From Arthrobacter_H sp030452125 (lineage in GTDB: Bacteria; Actinomycetota; Actinomycetes; Actinomycetales; Micrococcaceae), in NCBI GenBank assembly GCA_052379645.1, contig JBQSYU010000006.1: a stretch of DNA of 64,000 bases, one strand, 5' to 3'. Below are positions 42,349 through 50,776 of this stretch, piece by piece (position 1 is the stretch's first letter; every line of letters begins with the position of its first letter). The notes beneath the pieces were generated by a model. The model made no database searches, was not told the DNA's origin, and was given only the letters and a program-made list of their open reading frames with translations. The position numbers were made by a program, and so were the translations under genes.

Positions 42349-44207
42349 GGTCTGCCTCCCACGGCTTCGACGGCTGCTTCCCAGAGTCGGCGTACTTCAT
42401 CGACCTCGGTATCTTCGCCCATGACGGTTTCCAGCCGATCCATGATGGGTTTCAGGTCGGCGAACAGTTCGGCTGCGTCGGGGCTTGCCGCGGCGCCGGC
42501 CACGGCTTCGAAAAGGCCGGCGAACGTCCCCGTGGTTCCTGCCGAACCGAAGAATCCGTTGAAGGCCCCGCTGCCTCCGAGCGGGGACAGCTCCTCCGGG
42601 GTCAGGAAGAGCAGCAGGAAAGCCCGCAGCTTTTCGGGGGTGTTGAGCTGGCTGGCGACGATGTGGTCGATCCGGCCCTCGACATCCGTGCGCAGGACCC
42701 CTTGTACGACGGAGCTGCGCACCAGCCCGCTGGCTGTATCACGGAGTTCGACGAGGACGTAGGGAGTCACTAGTTCGAGCAGAACGTTGCGGAACGTGTG
42801 GTGCTGTCCGGACATGCCCGGTCCCAAGGGCGTGAGTTGCGCCGGCAGAGTGAGGAGGCCGACGCGGCCGGTCATATGCGACGGCGGAGCGTAACCGTGC
42901 TCGATTCTCACCTCGTACCCGTCCCCCTTTTTCTCACGGATTGCATCGAGGGTGAAGGAGCGGGAAGCCGCCTTGATCAGTTCTGTTTGCAGCCGCCATT
43001 CGGCTTCGTCGTCCTCGGTCCGTTCCACCCCGCCTTCTCCGGCAAACTCGATGAAGGGCAGGCTGGTGAGTGATTCGCGGATCTTGTCCGTGCCGATCCG
43101 GCTTCTCGGACCGGTCATTTCCACGGAGAACTCGACGTTGCTGTGGAAGGCAGCGTGGGTGGCATTGGCGGAACCCATCAGGACGTGGGTGGTGTGGTCG
43201 AAATCGGTGAACAACGCCTTGGCGTGCAGTCCTCGCAGGTCTTCTGCCGCCGGGCTCGGTTCGGAGGGTTCGTCGTCCACCCCGAGACCGATGTCGTCGA
43301 TGGCGTTGAAGGTGGTTCTGGTGTTCTCCAGGGTTTCCGGTGAGAGACGATCTAGTTCAGGCCCGCGGCCGAAGACCTCGAGCGAACGTGCTCCGTGCTG
43401 GGACAGGATGCTCAGGGTGGTGTCGTCGATGAAAGGGGCCACGAGCAGGCGCTGACCGCCAAAGGAACGATTGCTCCCGGTTTTTCCATTGAGCCCGGTG
43501 GAAGTTCCCGGCTTCTCGAGGAAGGTCGCGAGCGAGTCTAGTGGAAAGGATTCGCCACCGCCCAGCGGACGGAACGCGAACGAGTTGATGTCCTGCGGCA
43601 GCTCCCACCGAACCGTCGCCAGACGCTGGGCAAGGCCAGAGATCCGGCGCGCTCCTTCCTCGGGGAGCTCGACCGTTGCGAGGCCGGGAAGAGCGCTGAT
43701 GAAGCGCGCCAAAGGGGCGTTGTCCACGGGGGCCGGAGCACCGACGTCGTACTCATTCTCGAGGCGACCATCCAATCGGACGAGCAGGTCCCACGTGGTG
43801 TCGGGCGTGAGATTGCGGCTGCTGCACAGGAACCGGTAGCAAAAGTCGTCCTCGGATTCGTATTCGAGGAGCCAAATCTTGGGGTGGAACAGCGTGCCGC
43901 GCCGGGGCGGCAGGACCTGGTGGACGATGGGTTCGAGGACGGCGAGCAGATCGTTCGCCTGGCGCGGTGCGCGGATGAGCCCGGCCTGGCAGAAGACGTC
44001 GACGCGGTCGGAGACCTTGCGCACCGCATTGAGGACGGCCACGGCGTTGGAGGGATCGTCCCCGGTTCCCTTGACGAAGCTTAGTGGGACGGCCAGTGCG
44101 CTGAGCATGTCGAGCGTGAAGGTGGTGCCGACGGCCTGGCTGAGCCGGTAGCCGGCAGGTGGGCGGAGTTGTTCGGTGAGGGCTTCACGGGCTCCGGGGT
44201 CAAGCAC
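42345..44207 (-). CDS. Phospholipase-D-superfamily putative nuclease of defence operon
   Basis: A 620-residue protein with two HxK half-sites of the PLD fold: LFHPKIWLLEY with SSRNLT (His near 104), and LRGLHAKALFTDF with MGSANATHAAF (His near 325). Two such sites form one active centre that cleaves phosphodiesters by a covalent His intermediate. In operons with helicases they act as DNases. A beta-rich C-terminal region (about 420-540) and a helical end follow; function unknown. GTG 44207 has GGAAGGA 7 nt upstream and overlaps the DUF6361-like stop by 8 bases. Its own stop overlaps the helicase start. All three products are therefore made in coupled fashion. Confidence 0.8.
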   Translation of the reverse strand: MLDPGAREALTEQLRPPAGYRLSQAVGTTFTLDMLSALAVPLSFVKGTGDDPSNAVAVLNAVRKVSDRVDVFCQAGLIRAPRQANDLLAVLEPIVHQVLPPRRGTLFHPKIWLLEYESEDDFCYRFLCSSRNLTPDTTWDLLVRLDGRLENEYDVGAPAPVDNAPLARFISALPGLATVELPEEGARRISGLAQRLATVRWELPQDINSFAFRPLGGGESFPLDSLATFLEKPGTSTGLNGKTGSNRSFGGQRLLVAPFIDDTTLSILSQHGARSLEVFGRGPELDRLSPETLENTRTTFNAIDDIGLGVDDEPSEPSPAAEDLRGLHAKALFTDFDHTTHVLMGSANATHAAFHSNVEFSVEMTGPRSRIGTDKIRESLTSLPFIEFAGEGGVERTEDDEAEWRLQTELIKAASRSFTLDAIREKKGDGYEVRIEHGYAPPSHMTGRVGLLTLPAQLTPLGPGMSGQHHTFRNVLLELVTPYVLVELRDTASGLVRSSVVQGVLRTDVEGRIDHIVASQLNTPEKLRAFLLLFLTPEELSPLGGSGAFNGFFGSAGTTGTFAGLFEAVAGAAASPDAAELFADLKPIMDRLETVMGEDTEVDEVRRLWEAAVEAVGGRP

Positions 44208-45381
44208 GGGCGAGTCCTTCCCTCAGGTCGACGATCATGGTGCGGACCTGCTGCCAGCGGAAGGTCTGCTGGTTGATCCGGTCCGGAGCTTTCCAAGACC
44301 GTAGACGACGTTCGTTGGTGAAGCGGGAGTTGGCTCCCTTGGCACGCTTCTCACGGTCCCGGACCATTCGCTGCAGAACCTCGTTGTCTCCGGGGTTCCG
44401 GCCGGATGCGAGCTCCTTGACCGCACGGCGCAGGAAGTCGGTGCTGTGTGGCTGGATGCGTGGGTTGGCCTTCTTAGCGCGAACGATGAAGTCATCGAGG
44501 TCCCAGTGTCGAAGCAGTTCACGGTAGTCCTCACCGGTATGCCACTCATCGACGAAATCCCGGTCCGGCTCGTCTTCGGCATTCCCATACTTGACATGCG
44601 CCTGCGCAGTGACCAGATCGTAGTAGGTCGAATCGAGCCCACGCTGAAGTGCTGAATAGGACTCGGCATGGGCCAACCAGACGGCGGCTTCTCCAGTGGC
44701 GCTCTTTGCGCAGGGGTCGGCCCACGGCGCTTCGCTCTTCTTGTGGAGGCTTTTCGGGTTGGCAGCCATCTGGGCGAGCAGGGAGTCGCCGATGGTTGCC
44801 AGGATCCGGTCCCGAAGCCACTCGGCTTCGACGCGGTTGAGTTCGATGCCTTGTTCGTCGGTTCCCGGAAATCCTGCCGGCACCGGCGGTAGGCCCGCGT
44901 GCCAGACCGGTTCCGTTGGGAGGCCTTGGGCCCGCAGATCGGTTTCCTCGGCCATGGCTTCGCCAATGCCGCTGCGTTCGACATCTCCACGAGCGATTCC
45001 CCAGGCGCGCAGTGCCGACCAATAGGCGGCAGAAGGCAACTGGGCGACACGGTCCCCCGCGCTGCTACCGATGAATCGTGCGGCGCCGACCTCCTGGAGG
45101 CGACGAATCAGCCGCCGCTCGGTCTGCTCACCGGCAACACGGACCTTCTCGCCGCTTCGGGCGTTGCCGGCGGCTTGAAAACACCACGGCACCAACACCA
45201 GATAGCGGGCAGCGACGTGCAGTACGGAAGTCCCGGGGAATAGTGCGTTGCTGATGGTGTCTCGGAACTGGCCGAGCGCCAGGTCGTCGACACTTTCCGG
45301 CATCTCGAAAAGCTTGACGAGCTCGCGCATCCGGCTAGTCTCCTCCGCGCTCGCGTCGAGCCAGGAAATTAGTGAACTCAT
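44200..45381 (-). CDS. DUF6361-like protein of helicase/PLD defence operon
   Basis: A 393-residue soluble protein. The N-terminus SLISWLDASAEETSRMREL, then GQFRDTISNALFPGTSVLHVAARYLVLVPW, matches what I recall of the DUF6361 family, which typically neighbours a PLD protein and a helicase. The middle has AYWSALRAWGIAR, the end is Arg-rich (RFTNERRLRSW) and may contact DNA. No catalytic motif is obvious. It precedes the PLD gene with an 8-base overlap and follows the GIY-YIG gene by 21 bases. Role inferred: recognition or adaptor subunit of the system. Confidence 0.65.
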   Translation of the reverse strand: MSSLISWLDASAEETSRMRELVKLFEMPESVDDLALGQFRDTISNALFPGTSVLHVAARYLVLVPWCFQAAGNARSGEKVRVAGEQTERRLIRRLQEVGAARFIGSSAGDRVAQLPSAAYWSALRAWGIARGDVERSGIGEAMAEETDLRAQGLPTEPVWHAGLPPVPAGFPGTDEQGIELNRVEAEWLRDRILATIGDSLLAQMAANPKSLHKKSEAPWADPCAKSATGEAAVWLAHAESYSALQRGLDSTYYDLVTAQAHVKYGNAEDEPDRDFVDEWHTGEDYRELLRHWDLDDFIVRAKKANPRIQPHSTDFLRRAVKELASGRNPGDNEVLQRMVRDREKRAKGANSRFTNERRLRSWKAPDRINQQTFRWQQVRTMIVDLREGLARA

Positions 45382-45402
45382 TTCACCGGTCCCAAGCCTG
45401 GG

Positions 45403-46314
45403 TCATGCCTCATCCGCCAGTGGCGGAGCAAGCTGTTCCTGCCATTGGGCAAAGGTCTGTCCCGATACCGGGTCACGCCATGAAGTTCTCCCGTTGGCGG
45501 CTCTACCCGCCACTATGGCAGCAGCTGCGCTGGGACTGGCAAACGCATAGTCATCGGCGAAGACACAGCCTCCATCCTGGATTTTGAGCACTCCCATGGA
45601 GAACAACCGCTCATAGAGTCCCCCGTAGGAATGACCGACGCCTGTCCACTTCGAGCGGGCTTGCGATCCAGCCGCAACAACGAACTCACCGTCAATATCC
45701 TGAGCACGGGCCAAGCCGCCTGCTGTGGGCACCTTCATCTCGAAAACCGGCGAAGAATACTTGCTTCCAAGGGCCCCTACCGACTGCGTTGGGGTGGGAC
45801 GGCGCCTGAACGCATCGAGCCCGAGGACCGGTAGAACGATCTGGGCCTGGCTAATGAAATACTCCATGTCTGAGAGGTCAGCTTCCGGGAGACTGATCTT
45901 GGACGATTCGTTGCCATTTTCCAACGAAGACCTGTTGGCCTCTATGGCCAGCGAAATGAATCGGCTCTCCAAATACCTCACGTGCGCCTTGGTGAGATTG
46001 GCATCTTTACTGGTCAGGAAGATCACGCGGTTCCAGAATTCCTTACCCGTACTGGCGCTGTTGTGTTGCCGCAGCCGTACTGCGACATCGTCGGCTTCTC
46101 CGACATAGACCGAACGCCGGTCGGGGTCCTCCGGGTTGTCGCCTAGCAAGAAATACACCCCTGGTGAATTTGCTTCGCCCCGACCTAGGATTTCGTTCAG
46201 ATCTGACCTTGAACCGGAAACGACTCGGCCTGTCCAGTTCATGATCTCCGCCGTCAGAATGCCGCTTGGCGCTCCGTCCACCAAGAACAAACGGACCTGT
46301 CTCCCGTTTCCCAT
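45403..46314 (-). CDS. GIY-YIG nuclease-domain protein with DUF4357
   Basis: A 303-residue two-domain protein. The GIY-YIG part has GVYFLLG (about 52-58) and SVYVGEADDVAVRLRQH (about 68-84), then the Arg/Glu helix KAHVRYLESRFI. The final conserved Asn (SSLENGN) also appears. The second half fits DUF4357: VVAAGSQARSKW, YGGLYERLFSMGVL, FADDYAFASPSAAAAIVAGRAANGRTSW. Such proteins are usually found next to restriction or defence genes and are presumed DNases. ATG 46314 has GGGGGAG only 2 nt upstream; GTG 46356 would add 14 residues. The base composition is lower in GC than the helicase genes downstream. Confidence 0.8.
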   Translation of the reverse strand: MGNGRQVRLFLVDGAPSGILTAEIMNWTGRVVSGSRSDLNEILGRGEANSPGVYFLLGDNPEDPDRRSVYVGEADDVAVRLRQHNSASTGKEFWNRVIFLTSKDANLTKAHVRYLESRFISLAIEANRSSLENGNESSKISLPEADLSDMEYFISQAQIVLPVLGLDAFRRRPTPTQSVGALGSKYSSPVFEMKVPTAGGLARAQDIDGEFVVAAGSQARSKWTGVGHSYGGLYERLFSMGVLKIQDGGCVFADDYAFASPSAAAAIVAGRAANGRTSWRDPVSGQTFAQWQEQLAPPLADEA

Positions 46315-46402
46315 AGCTCCCCCGTGCTCTGTTGTGTACCTTCTTGGTTCTATCACCGCGAGCCGTCATTCTAGCCATCTGAGCACCATGGTTGGCGCTC
46401 GA

Positions 46403-48100
46403 CTATGCTTTTCCGCCTCTTCGAATTGTGACCGCTGGGGTTCTCAGCGCTGTCTTGCCACTGGCGATATCCGCGTTGCCGCCCCTGGTATGCGGCTGAA
46501 TCCAAGTTTTGTTGATTTCACCAACCCGAGAAATACGGCGCAAATGTCCCCGCACCTCATGTTGGCGCCGCCCTCCGTAGTCTTTGTAGAAGTCTTCGTC
46601 CAGCACTAGCCTGACTTCACGCCCGGTAATAGTGATTGGTATTAGCCATGCTGACTCCGGAATGTAGTTCAATGCCCGCCGCCGCGCCGGGCGCCCCATC
46701 GCCCCTACAAGCTCACTTCGACTCTTTAGGGTTTCGACCCGTTTCGTCGCCACCTTGTGCACGCCGGTCCTCAAGGACATTGCACAGGCGGCCATGAAGT
46801 GGACAACTTCGTAAGCGTCTCTTCCGTTGTGCCCCATCGTCACGAAACTGCCGGGCACGCATGCATACTGTCCACGGGCAAGCCCCAGTGCCCAATCTTC
46901 GAGATCGTCGAACGACACTGTCAGCATTCGATAGGCCGTGTTGGAAACATCCCAAGCGATGAACTGTCGTCGGGCCAAGTCAGTAAGAAGCCCGCGATGC
47001 ATCGGTTGTAGCTTCTTAATGTCGGCCAGTAGAACCCTCTGGTCCCTCGTCGTGTCTGTTCGCGCAGCGCGCCACAACTCGCTCGCCATGGCGGAGTAAG
47101 CGAAGATTCCGTACTTCTCACGGCAGATGCTTAGCAGGAAGTTGTGTCGCTTCGCGCTCAAACGGTCGTCTTTCAACCGGCTGCAATCGACTTCTCGCAG
47201 GCACGCGATCAGCAATTCAAACAGATCAGGGTATCGACCGGGTGAAAAATCATTCATGACTTCGAGCAATTTCCTGGCCGTGTCCAAAGGATGCCCAGCA
47301 ATCACTTTGCCGGACCCAGTACGTGGCTCCGATAATTTTCGAGCTTGAGGCGTTGGCGCCGTGATGAGTCGAGGGCCGTCTTCTTCATCACTGATTGACC
47401 TGATGGGATTGACCACCGACGCGGCAATCTTGGGACGTCTAATCGATGTTTGCTTGGGCCTCGATCTGGTCAATGATTCTGCATGGCGTCGAACTGTCGA
47501 CCATGAACTACCCGGTGCAGAAGCAACTTGGGATCGTGCCGGTAGGAATTGCTTGGCCTGTAGCTCTGCCCTGAGCTGGGCGTCAATCAATTCAAATTCT
47601 TCAAAGCTCAGTTCCCCAGTCGGCTTCGGCAAGTACTCCCAGGGAGTCGCGGCTCGAACCAACGATCGCGCTTCAAACACTTTCCGAATTTGCCGAATTT
47701 GATCTGCGCCCAGAAGCCTCTCCAGCGAAATAACGCCCTGTAGGTGGAGGTGGTTGCGCAGCATTTCCACGACGTCTCGGATGGGAATCTCGAGATCTTG
47801 GGCGATTTCGACTACTGATTTTGCTCCGAAGGCACTTCGGTCTCTTCGCCGGTTGATATCCCCGGTCTTCCGAGCCCTCGATGGTTCTCGATCCACTGGA
47901 CCCGGCACCTGCGGTGAAGTTCCCCCTGATTCGTAGTGCAGCGGCTCCGATTCGGCTGGCTCTCGAATCGATTCTTTTGACGGCGGAGCTGCCGCTATCC
48001 GTGCCGCAATTTGGCTTGCTCCCCGAGAAGAGTCTCGTGTGCTCCCTATAGCCAGCTGCTGCTTTAGTGCGCGTAATTTATCTAGATTCCCCGAATCCAT
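46403..48100 (-). CDS. IF2N-domain protein of unknown function
   Basis: A 565-residue protein that I do not recognise as a whole. Residues 1-90 are polar and low in order. Residues 93-142 (AKSVVEIAQDLEIPIRDVVE onward) look like an IF2N fold, the small helical module at the start of bacterial initiation factor IF2. A second polar stretch (about 190-265) leads to a helical domain (about 275-430). The last 130 residues contain YIPESAWLIPITITGREVRL, and a basic HEVRGHLRR...KTWIQPHTRGG-type C-terminus seen in hypothetical phage and actinobacterial proteins. The GC content is clearly lower than in backbone genes. ATG 48100 has GGGGG about 5 nt upstream. First gene of the defence operon, 88 bases before GIY-YIG. 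Confidence 0.6.
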   Translation of the reverse strand: MDSGNLDKLRALKQQLAIGSTRDSSRGASQIAARIAAAPPSKESIREPAESEPLHYESGGTSPQVPGPVDREPSRARKTGDINRRRDRSAFGAKSVVEIAQDLEIPIRDVVEMLRNHLHLQGVISLERLLGADQIRQIRKVFEARSLVRAATPWEYLPKPTGELSFEEFELIDAQLRAELQAKQFLPARSQVASAPGSSWSTVRRHAESLTRSRPKQTSIRRPKIAASVVNPIRSISDEEDGPRLITAPTPQARKLSEPRTGSGKVIAGHPLDTARKLLEVMNDFSPGRYPDLFELLIACLREVDCSRLKDDRLSAKRHNFLLSICREKYGIFAYSAMASELWRAARTDTTRDQRVLLADIKKLQPMHRGLLTDLARRQFIAWDVSNTAYRMLTVSFDDLEDWALGLARGQYACVPGSFVTMGHNGRDAYEVVHFMAACAMSLRTGVHKVATKRVETLKSRSELVGAMGRPARRRALNYIPESAWLIPITITGREVRLVLDEDFYKDYGGRRQHEVRGHLRRISRVGEINKTWIQPHTRGGNADIASGKTALRTPAVTIRRGGKA

Positions 48101-48236
48101 TGTGCCCCCACAAGTTGCTTAAATCTCCACCCGATAATAGACCCTCGATCCTAGAAGAGAATGGCACCCGTACCTCGTCGAAGCCGAAGTATCTCGAACG
48201 GAGCAGGCCAAGACCGAAGAAGAATTGCCGTCACCC

Positions 48237-48506
48237 TCACCAGATCCTCGGCCAGTCACACAAATATTGATGGGACGCACATTTCTTGCACAACGGGGTC
48301 CCATTCGTTCCGGATCGTCGGTTTGGGAATGGGACGCGTTTCCCGACCAGGCAATCGCTATGTACATGGTGGACTTCCGGAGTGGGCAACTCATTTGAAA
48401 AGTAGGCAGGGACACGGATGGCTTCAATTCCGTTCTCAATGGTGTGATTTGACCGAAGTGCCGCTCTCGCCGATGCCTCTCTCAGCTCATTCGGCGCGAG
48501 TGGCAC
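48237..48506 (-). CDS. Small Cys/His protein, possible gene (89 aa)
   Basis: An open frame of 89 codons starts at GTG 48506 in the otherwise empty 424-bp stretch between the IF2N gene and the TM2 gene. The product has HHVHSDCLVGKRVPFPN and GTPLCKKCASHQYLC, with Cys and His spaced like a small zinc ribbon. It has no good ribosome site, and its start is 18 bases past the TM2 gene. The Cys pattern argues for a real or remnant gene; codon use alone does not decide it. The other frames of the same stretch look random. Confidence 0.35.
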   Translation of the reverse strand: MPLAPNELREASARAALRSNHTIENGIEAIRVPAYFSNELPTPEVHHVHSDCLVGKRVPFPNRRSGTNGTPLCKKCASHQYLCDWPRIW

Positions 48507-48524
48507 TCAAGGTGTGGGTTGTTC

Positions 48525-49301
48525 CTACTTCTTCTCTTCGATCGTCACGGTCCAGCCCGTGAAGCCGGCGCTGTTCACGTCCAGGAAGTAGGTTCCCGGC
48601 GACTTGTGAAGTGCCGTCGACCCCTTGCCGCCTTCGTCGATCATGACCTCGGGGACTCCGCCGTCTTTCATCAGGTCTGTACCTTCGGTCAGCAGGTAGA
48701 TGCTGCCGAGGACCATGTCGCCGGAGCCTTCGAAGTTGTAGGTCATGCGGGCTTCGGCTCCGGTGAGTTCGAACGTCGAGCTGGCGGAGTCGGCCTTGCC
48801 CTTCAGGGTGGCCACCTGGGTCCAGGTTTCAGCCGCTTCCTTGGCGGGTGCGGGCTTCGTGGATGCTTCCTGTGCAGCTTCGGCAGTTTTCGCCGCCGGG
48901 GCTGCGGACGCTTCACTGGTCGGCACGGTCGCCGGCACGTCCGCCGCCGATTGGCCGGCTTGCGAGGCGGTATTCCCGCCCGTTACGGCGCTGATCACAA
49001 TGAGGGCACCGGTGACGATCCAGGCGATGACCTTGCGTTCTGCGTATCCGCGCAGTGCCAGTCCGCGTTTGTCCCGCATCCCGCCGGACAGGATGATGAT
49101 CAGATCCACGAGGGCCCAGACGCCGACACCGCCGAACGTGACCAGCTTGAGGATGCCGGTGCCGACCTTGCCAAGGTAGAACCGGTCGATGCCGAAGACA
49201 CCCAGGAAGAGGGAAAGGAGCCAGGTTACGATGAACGACTTCTGGCCGATGGTGGGCGCCATGTCGGTGGCGGATTCCTCGGGATGAATGGTGGTGCTCA
49301 T
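48525..49301 (-). CDS. TM2-domain membrane protein with secreted C-terminal domain
   Basis: A 258-residue protein. The TM2 domain (about 19-75) has two helices joined by the conserved GVFGIDRFYLGKVGTGILKL turn. A third helix (about 89-107) leads to an Ala/Thr/Pro-rich linker and a C-terminal beta-type domain (about 155-258) ending TGWTVTIEEKK, presumably outside. TM2 proteins are of unknown function, and some adaptors have a TM2 plus a sensing domain. ATG 49301 has AGGAGA upstream; the longer frame is artefactual. It is followed in the same direction by nothing but the small Cys/His frame. Confidence 0.75.
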   Translation of the reverse strand: MSTTIHPEESATDMAPTIGQKSFIVTWLLSLFLGVFGIDRFYLGKVGTGILKLVTFGGVGVWALVDLIIILSGGMRDKRGLALRGYAERKVIAWIVTGALIVISAVTGGNTASQAGQSAADVPATVPTSEASAAPAAKTAEAAQEASTKPAPAKEAAETWTQVATLKGKADSASSTFELTGAEARMTYNFEGSGDMVLGSIYLLTEGTDLMKDGGVPEVMIDEGGKGSTALHKSPGTYFLDVNSAGFTGWTVTIEEKK

Positions 49302-49378
49302 GATTCTTCTCCTGTTGGTGGTGGGGTTGGCGGCGGCTTCCATCCACTGGGGAGGAGGCACCGCCGTCGTGCATGGTT

Positions 49379-50017
49379 TTACTGTTTGGTCCAACTGCCG
49401 CAGCGGCTGGTGTTGAAGTCCTGGCCCTTGGAGAGGGTGACGCTGGGGCGTCCTCCCCCGGGGATGTCGTTTTCGATGAGGTCGCCATTGCTGCCGGTGC
49501 GCATGATGGCCCAATAGCATTCGGAATCCACTGGTTCGTTGGCGCGGTAGGTGCCGGCGGCGATGTCGAGGCCGACGGTCCAGGTGCCCCCGGTGACCGT
49601 GTTGGCGGCTTTTTCCTTTTCGGCAGCGCCGACGGCCTTCTCGCGCTTCTTCACGGCGCCCTGTTGCTCATCGAGTTCCTCGGAGCGCTGGCCGAGCGCT
49701 GCCTCCTTCTCGTCGGCGGCCAGTTCACGGTCGTCGATTTCGCCCGACAGGGTCTCGTAGTCGGAGGTGGTTTCGTCGAGCTGCTCCTGGACGGAGTCGC
49801 GTTCGGCAGCCGTCGTGGCGAGTTCGCTCTGCAGCGAAGCGTATTGCTCGCTACTCGTGGGATCGGTGCTCGCGCTACCAGCCCAGGCGCCGGCTCCCAT
49901 GAGAACGACGGCGACGCTGGTGCCCGCAATCCATTTCCGCCAGTGGCGGGGAGCCTTGCTGTGGGGCGTCGCTCCGGGGCGCTCGGTCATTTGTTCCAAG
50001 GTTCCTCCAATAGGCAT
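49379..50017 (-). CDS. Single-pass protein with coiled coil and Trp/Cys-type outer domain
   Basis: A 212-residue protein. One membrane helix (about 29-48, WIAGTSVAVVLMGAGAWAG) is followed by a long coiled coil (about 55-135, with heptad-like Glu/Leu/Gln) and a C-terminal beta domain, TWTVGLDIAAGTYRANEPVD to FNTSRCGSWTK. That domain, with two Cys and a closing GxW, recurs in secreted actinobacterial proteins. Its ligand is unknown. ATG 50017 has AGGA 9 nt upstream, inside the end of the previous gene; ATG 49990 is an alternative. It forms an operon with the genes on both sides. Confidence 0.65.
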   Translation of the reverse strand: MPIGGTLEQMTERPGATPHSKAPRHWRKWIAGTSVAVVLMGAGAWAGSASTDPTSSEQYASLQSELATTAAERDSVQEQLDETTSDYETLSGEIDDRELAADEKEAALGQRSEELDEQQGAVKKREKAVGAAEKEKAANTVTGGTWTVGLDIAAGTYRANEPVDSECYWAIMRTGSNGDLIENDIPGGGRPSVTLSKGQDFNTSRCGSWTKQ

Positions 50018-50022
50018 GGTGG

Positions 50023-50538
50023 CTAGTCCTGTGGCTGGGGTTCGACGACGATGTCCAGGCCGGTGTCCGGGTGGTATCCCCAGGAGGCCGTGAAGCCATC
50101 CCAGTCGGCGGTTTGTTGTCCGTCGAGGGCCCGGGTGGTTCCGAAGCGGGCGACGACGCTTTCGGGCACATCGAGTTTCTGCAACACGCAGATCACCTCG
50201 ATGTAGCTGGCGCCGCTGGATTCCTCGCCCGTGGTGGACAGTTGCAGACTGGCCCCCTCATCCATGACGTCGACACCCAAGGAGTCCTCGACGTCGCAGT
50301 CGGCCACGGCGTCGGTGATGAGCTGAGTGGACGCAGCCGATTGGCTCTCGACCGGCACCGCCGGGGTGCCGGTCGAGAGTTGTCCGACGATCGCTCCGAT
50401 CGCGACGCCGATGACCAGGCCGATGATGCCGAATGCCCAGGGCTTGCCGATCGACGGCCCCAGTCGAACCGGCTCGGAGAGGTCGGCGGGCGGCCCGGGC
50501 TGCTGCCAGGGATCGCGGGTTCCGGTTGGGTGTTCCAT
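50023..50538 (-). CDS. Single-pass membrane protein, unknown
   Basis: A 171-residue protein not assigned to a family. A Pro/Gly-rich cytosolic start (about 1-30) precedes one glycine-rich helix (about 35-54, GIIGLVIGVAIGAIVGQL). The outer part has a Cys in VADCDVED and one in EVICVLQKL, likely a disulphide, and ends in WDGFTASWGYHPDTG. The layout resembles secreted DUF4190-like or lipoprotein-like stress proteins. It begins the three-gene membrane operon, back to back with the type I restriction operon, 238 bases away. Confidence 0.6.
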   Translation of the reverse strand: MEHPTGTRDPWQQPGPPADLSEPVRLGPSIGKPWAFGIIGLVIGVAIGAIVGQLSTGTPAVPVESQSAASTQLITDAVADCDVEDSLGVDVMDEGASLQLSTTGEESSGASYIEVICVLQKLDVPESVVARFGTTRALDGQQTADWDGFTASWGYHPDTGLDIVVEPQPQD

Positions 50539-50679
50539 GGTGGACTGCCTTACGTCGAGGTGCGAGAGGTGGCGGGAGCCCCACCCCCAATTGCCTTTGA
50601 GAGCTCCCGCCGGTTCCGCCAGAAGCCCGGCGGAACACCACTGACATTAGAGAAACCGAGAAACGTAACAAAGATTTTT

Positions 50680-50701
50680 GTTGATAAGCAGGGTTATCAA
50701 C
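50680..50701. promoter_or_regulatory. Palindromic operator candidate before the hsd operon
   Basis: GTTGATAA and TTATCAAC are perfect 8-bp arms around a 6-nt centre, 76 bases before the HTH gene. The setting is AT-rich. The HTH protein encoded next is the natural candidate to bind it. Confidence 0.6.
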
Positions 50702-50709
50702 CAGAATGC

Positions 50710-50733
50710 GTGCTTAGTGGTGTTTGTGCTTAG
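50710..50733. repeat. Direct repeat GTGCTTAG, two copies
   Basis: GTGCTTAG occurs at 50710-50717 and 50726-50733, 16 bases apart, just downstream of the palindrome and upstream of the HTH gene. Spacing of about 1.5 helical turns is compatible with a regulator site. Confidence 0.4.
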
Positions 50734-50776
50734 ACTCAAGCCTCGACATCATCAACATCGGGATCAGGGAGGCATC

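Noticed and set aside
38476..48100. Assignment of the operon to DISARM, BREX or Dpd
   Set aside because: A helicase and a PLD protein alone are not enough. No DrmB-like, methylase, PglZ/BrxL or 7-deazaguanine genes are present on this strand.
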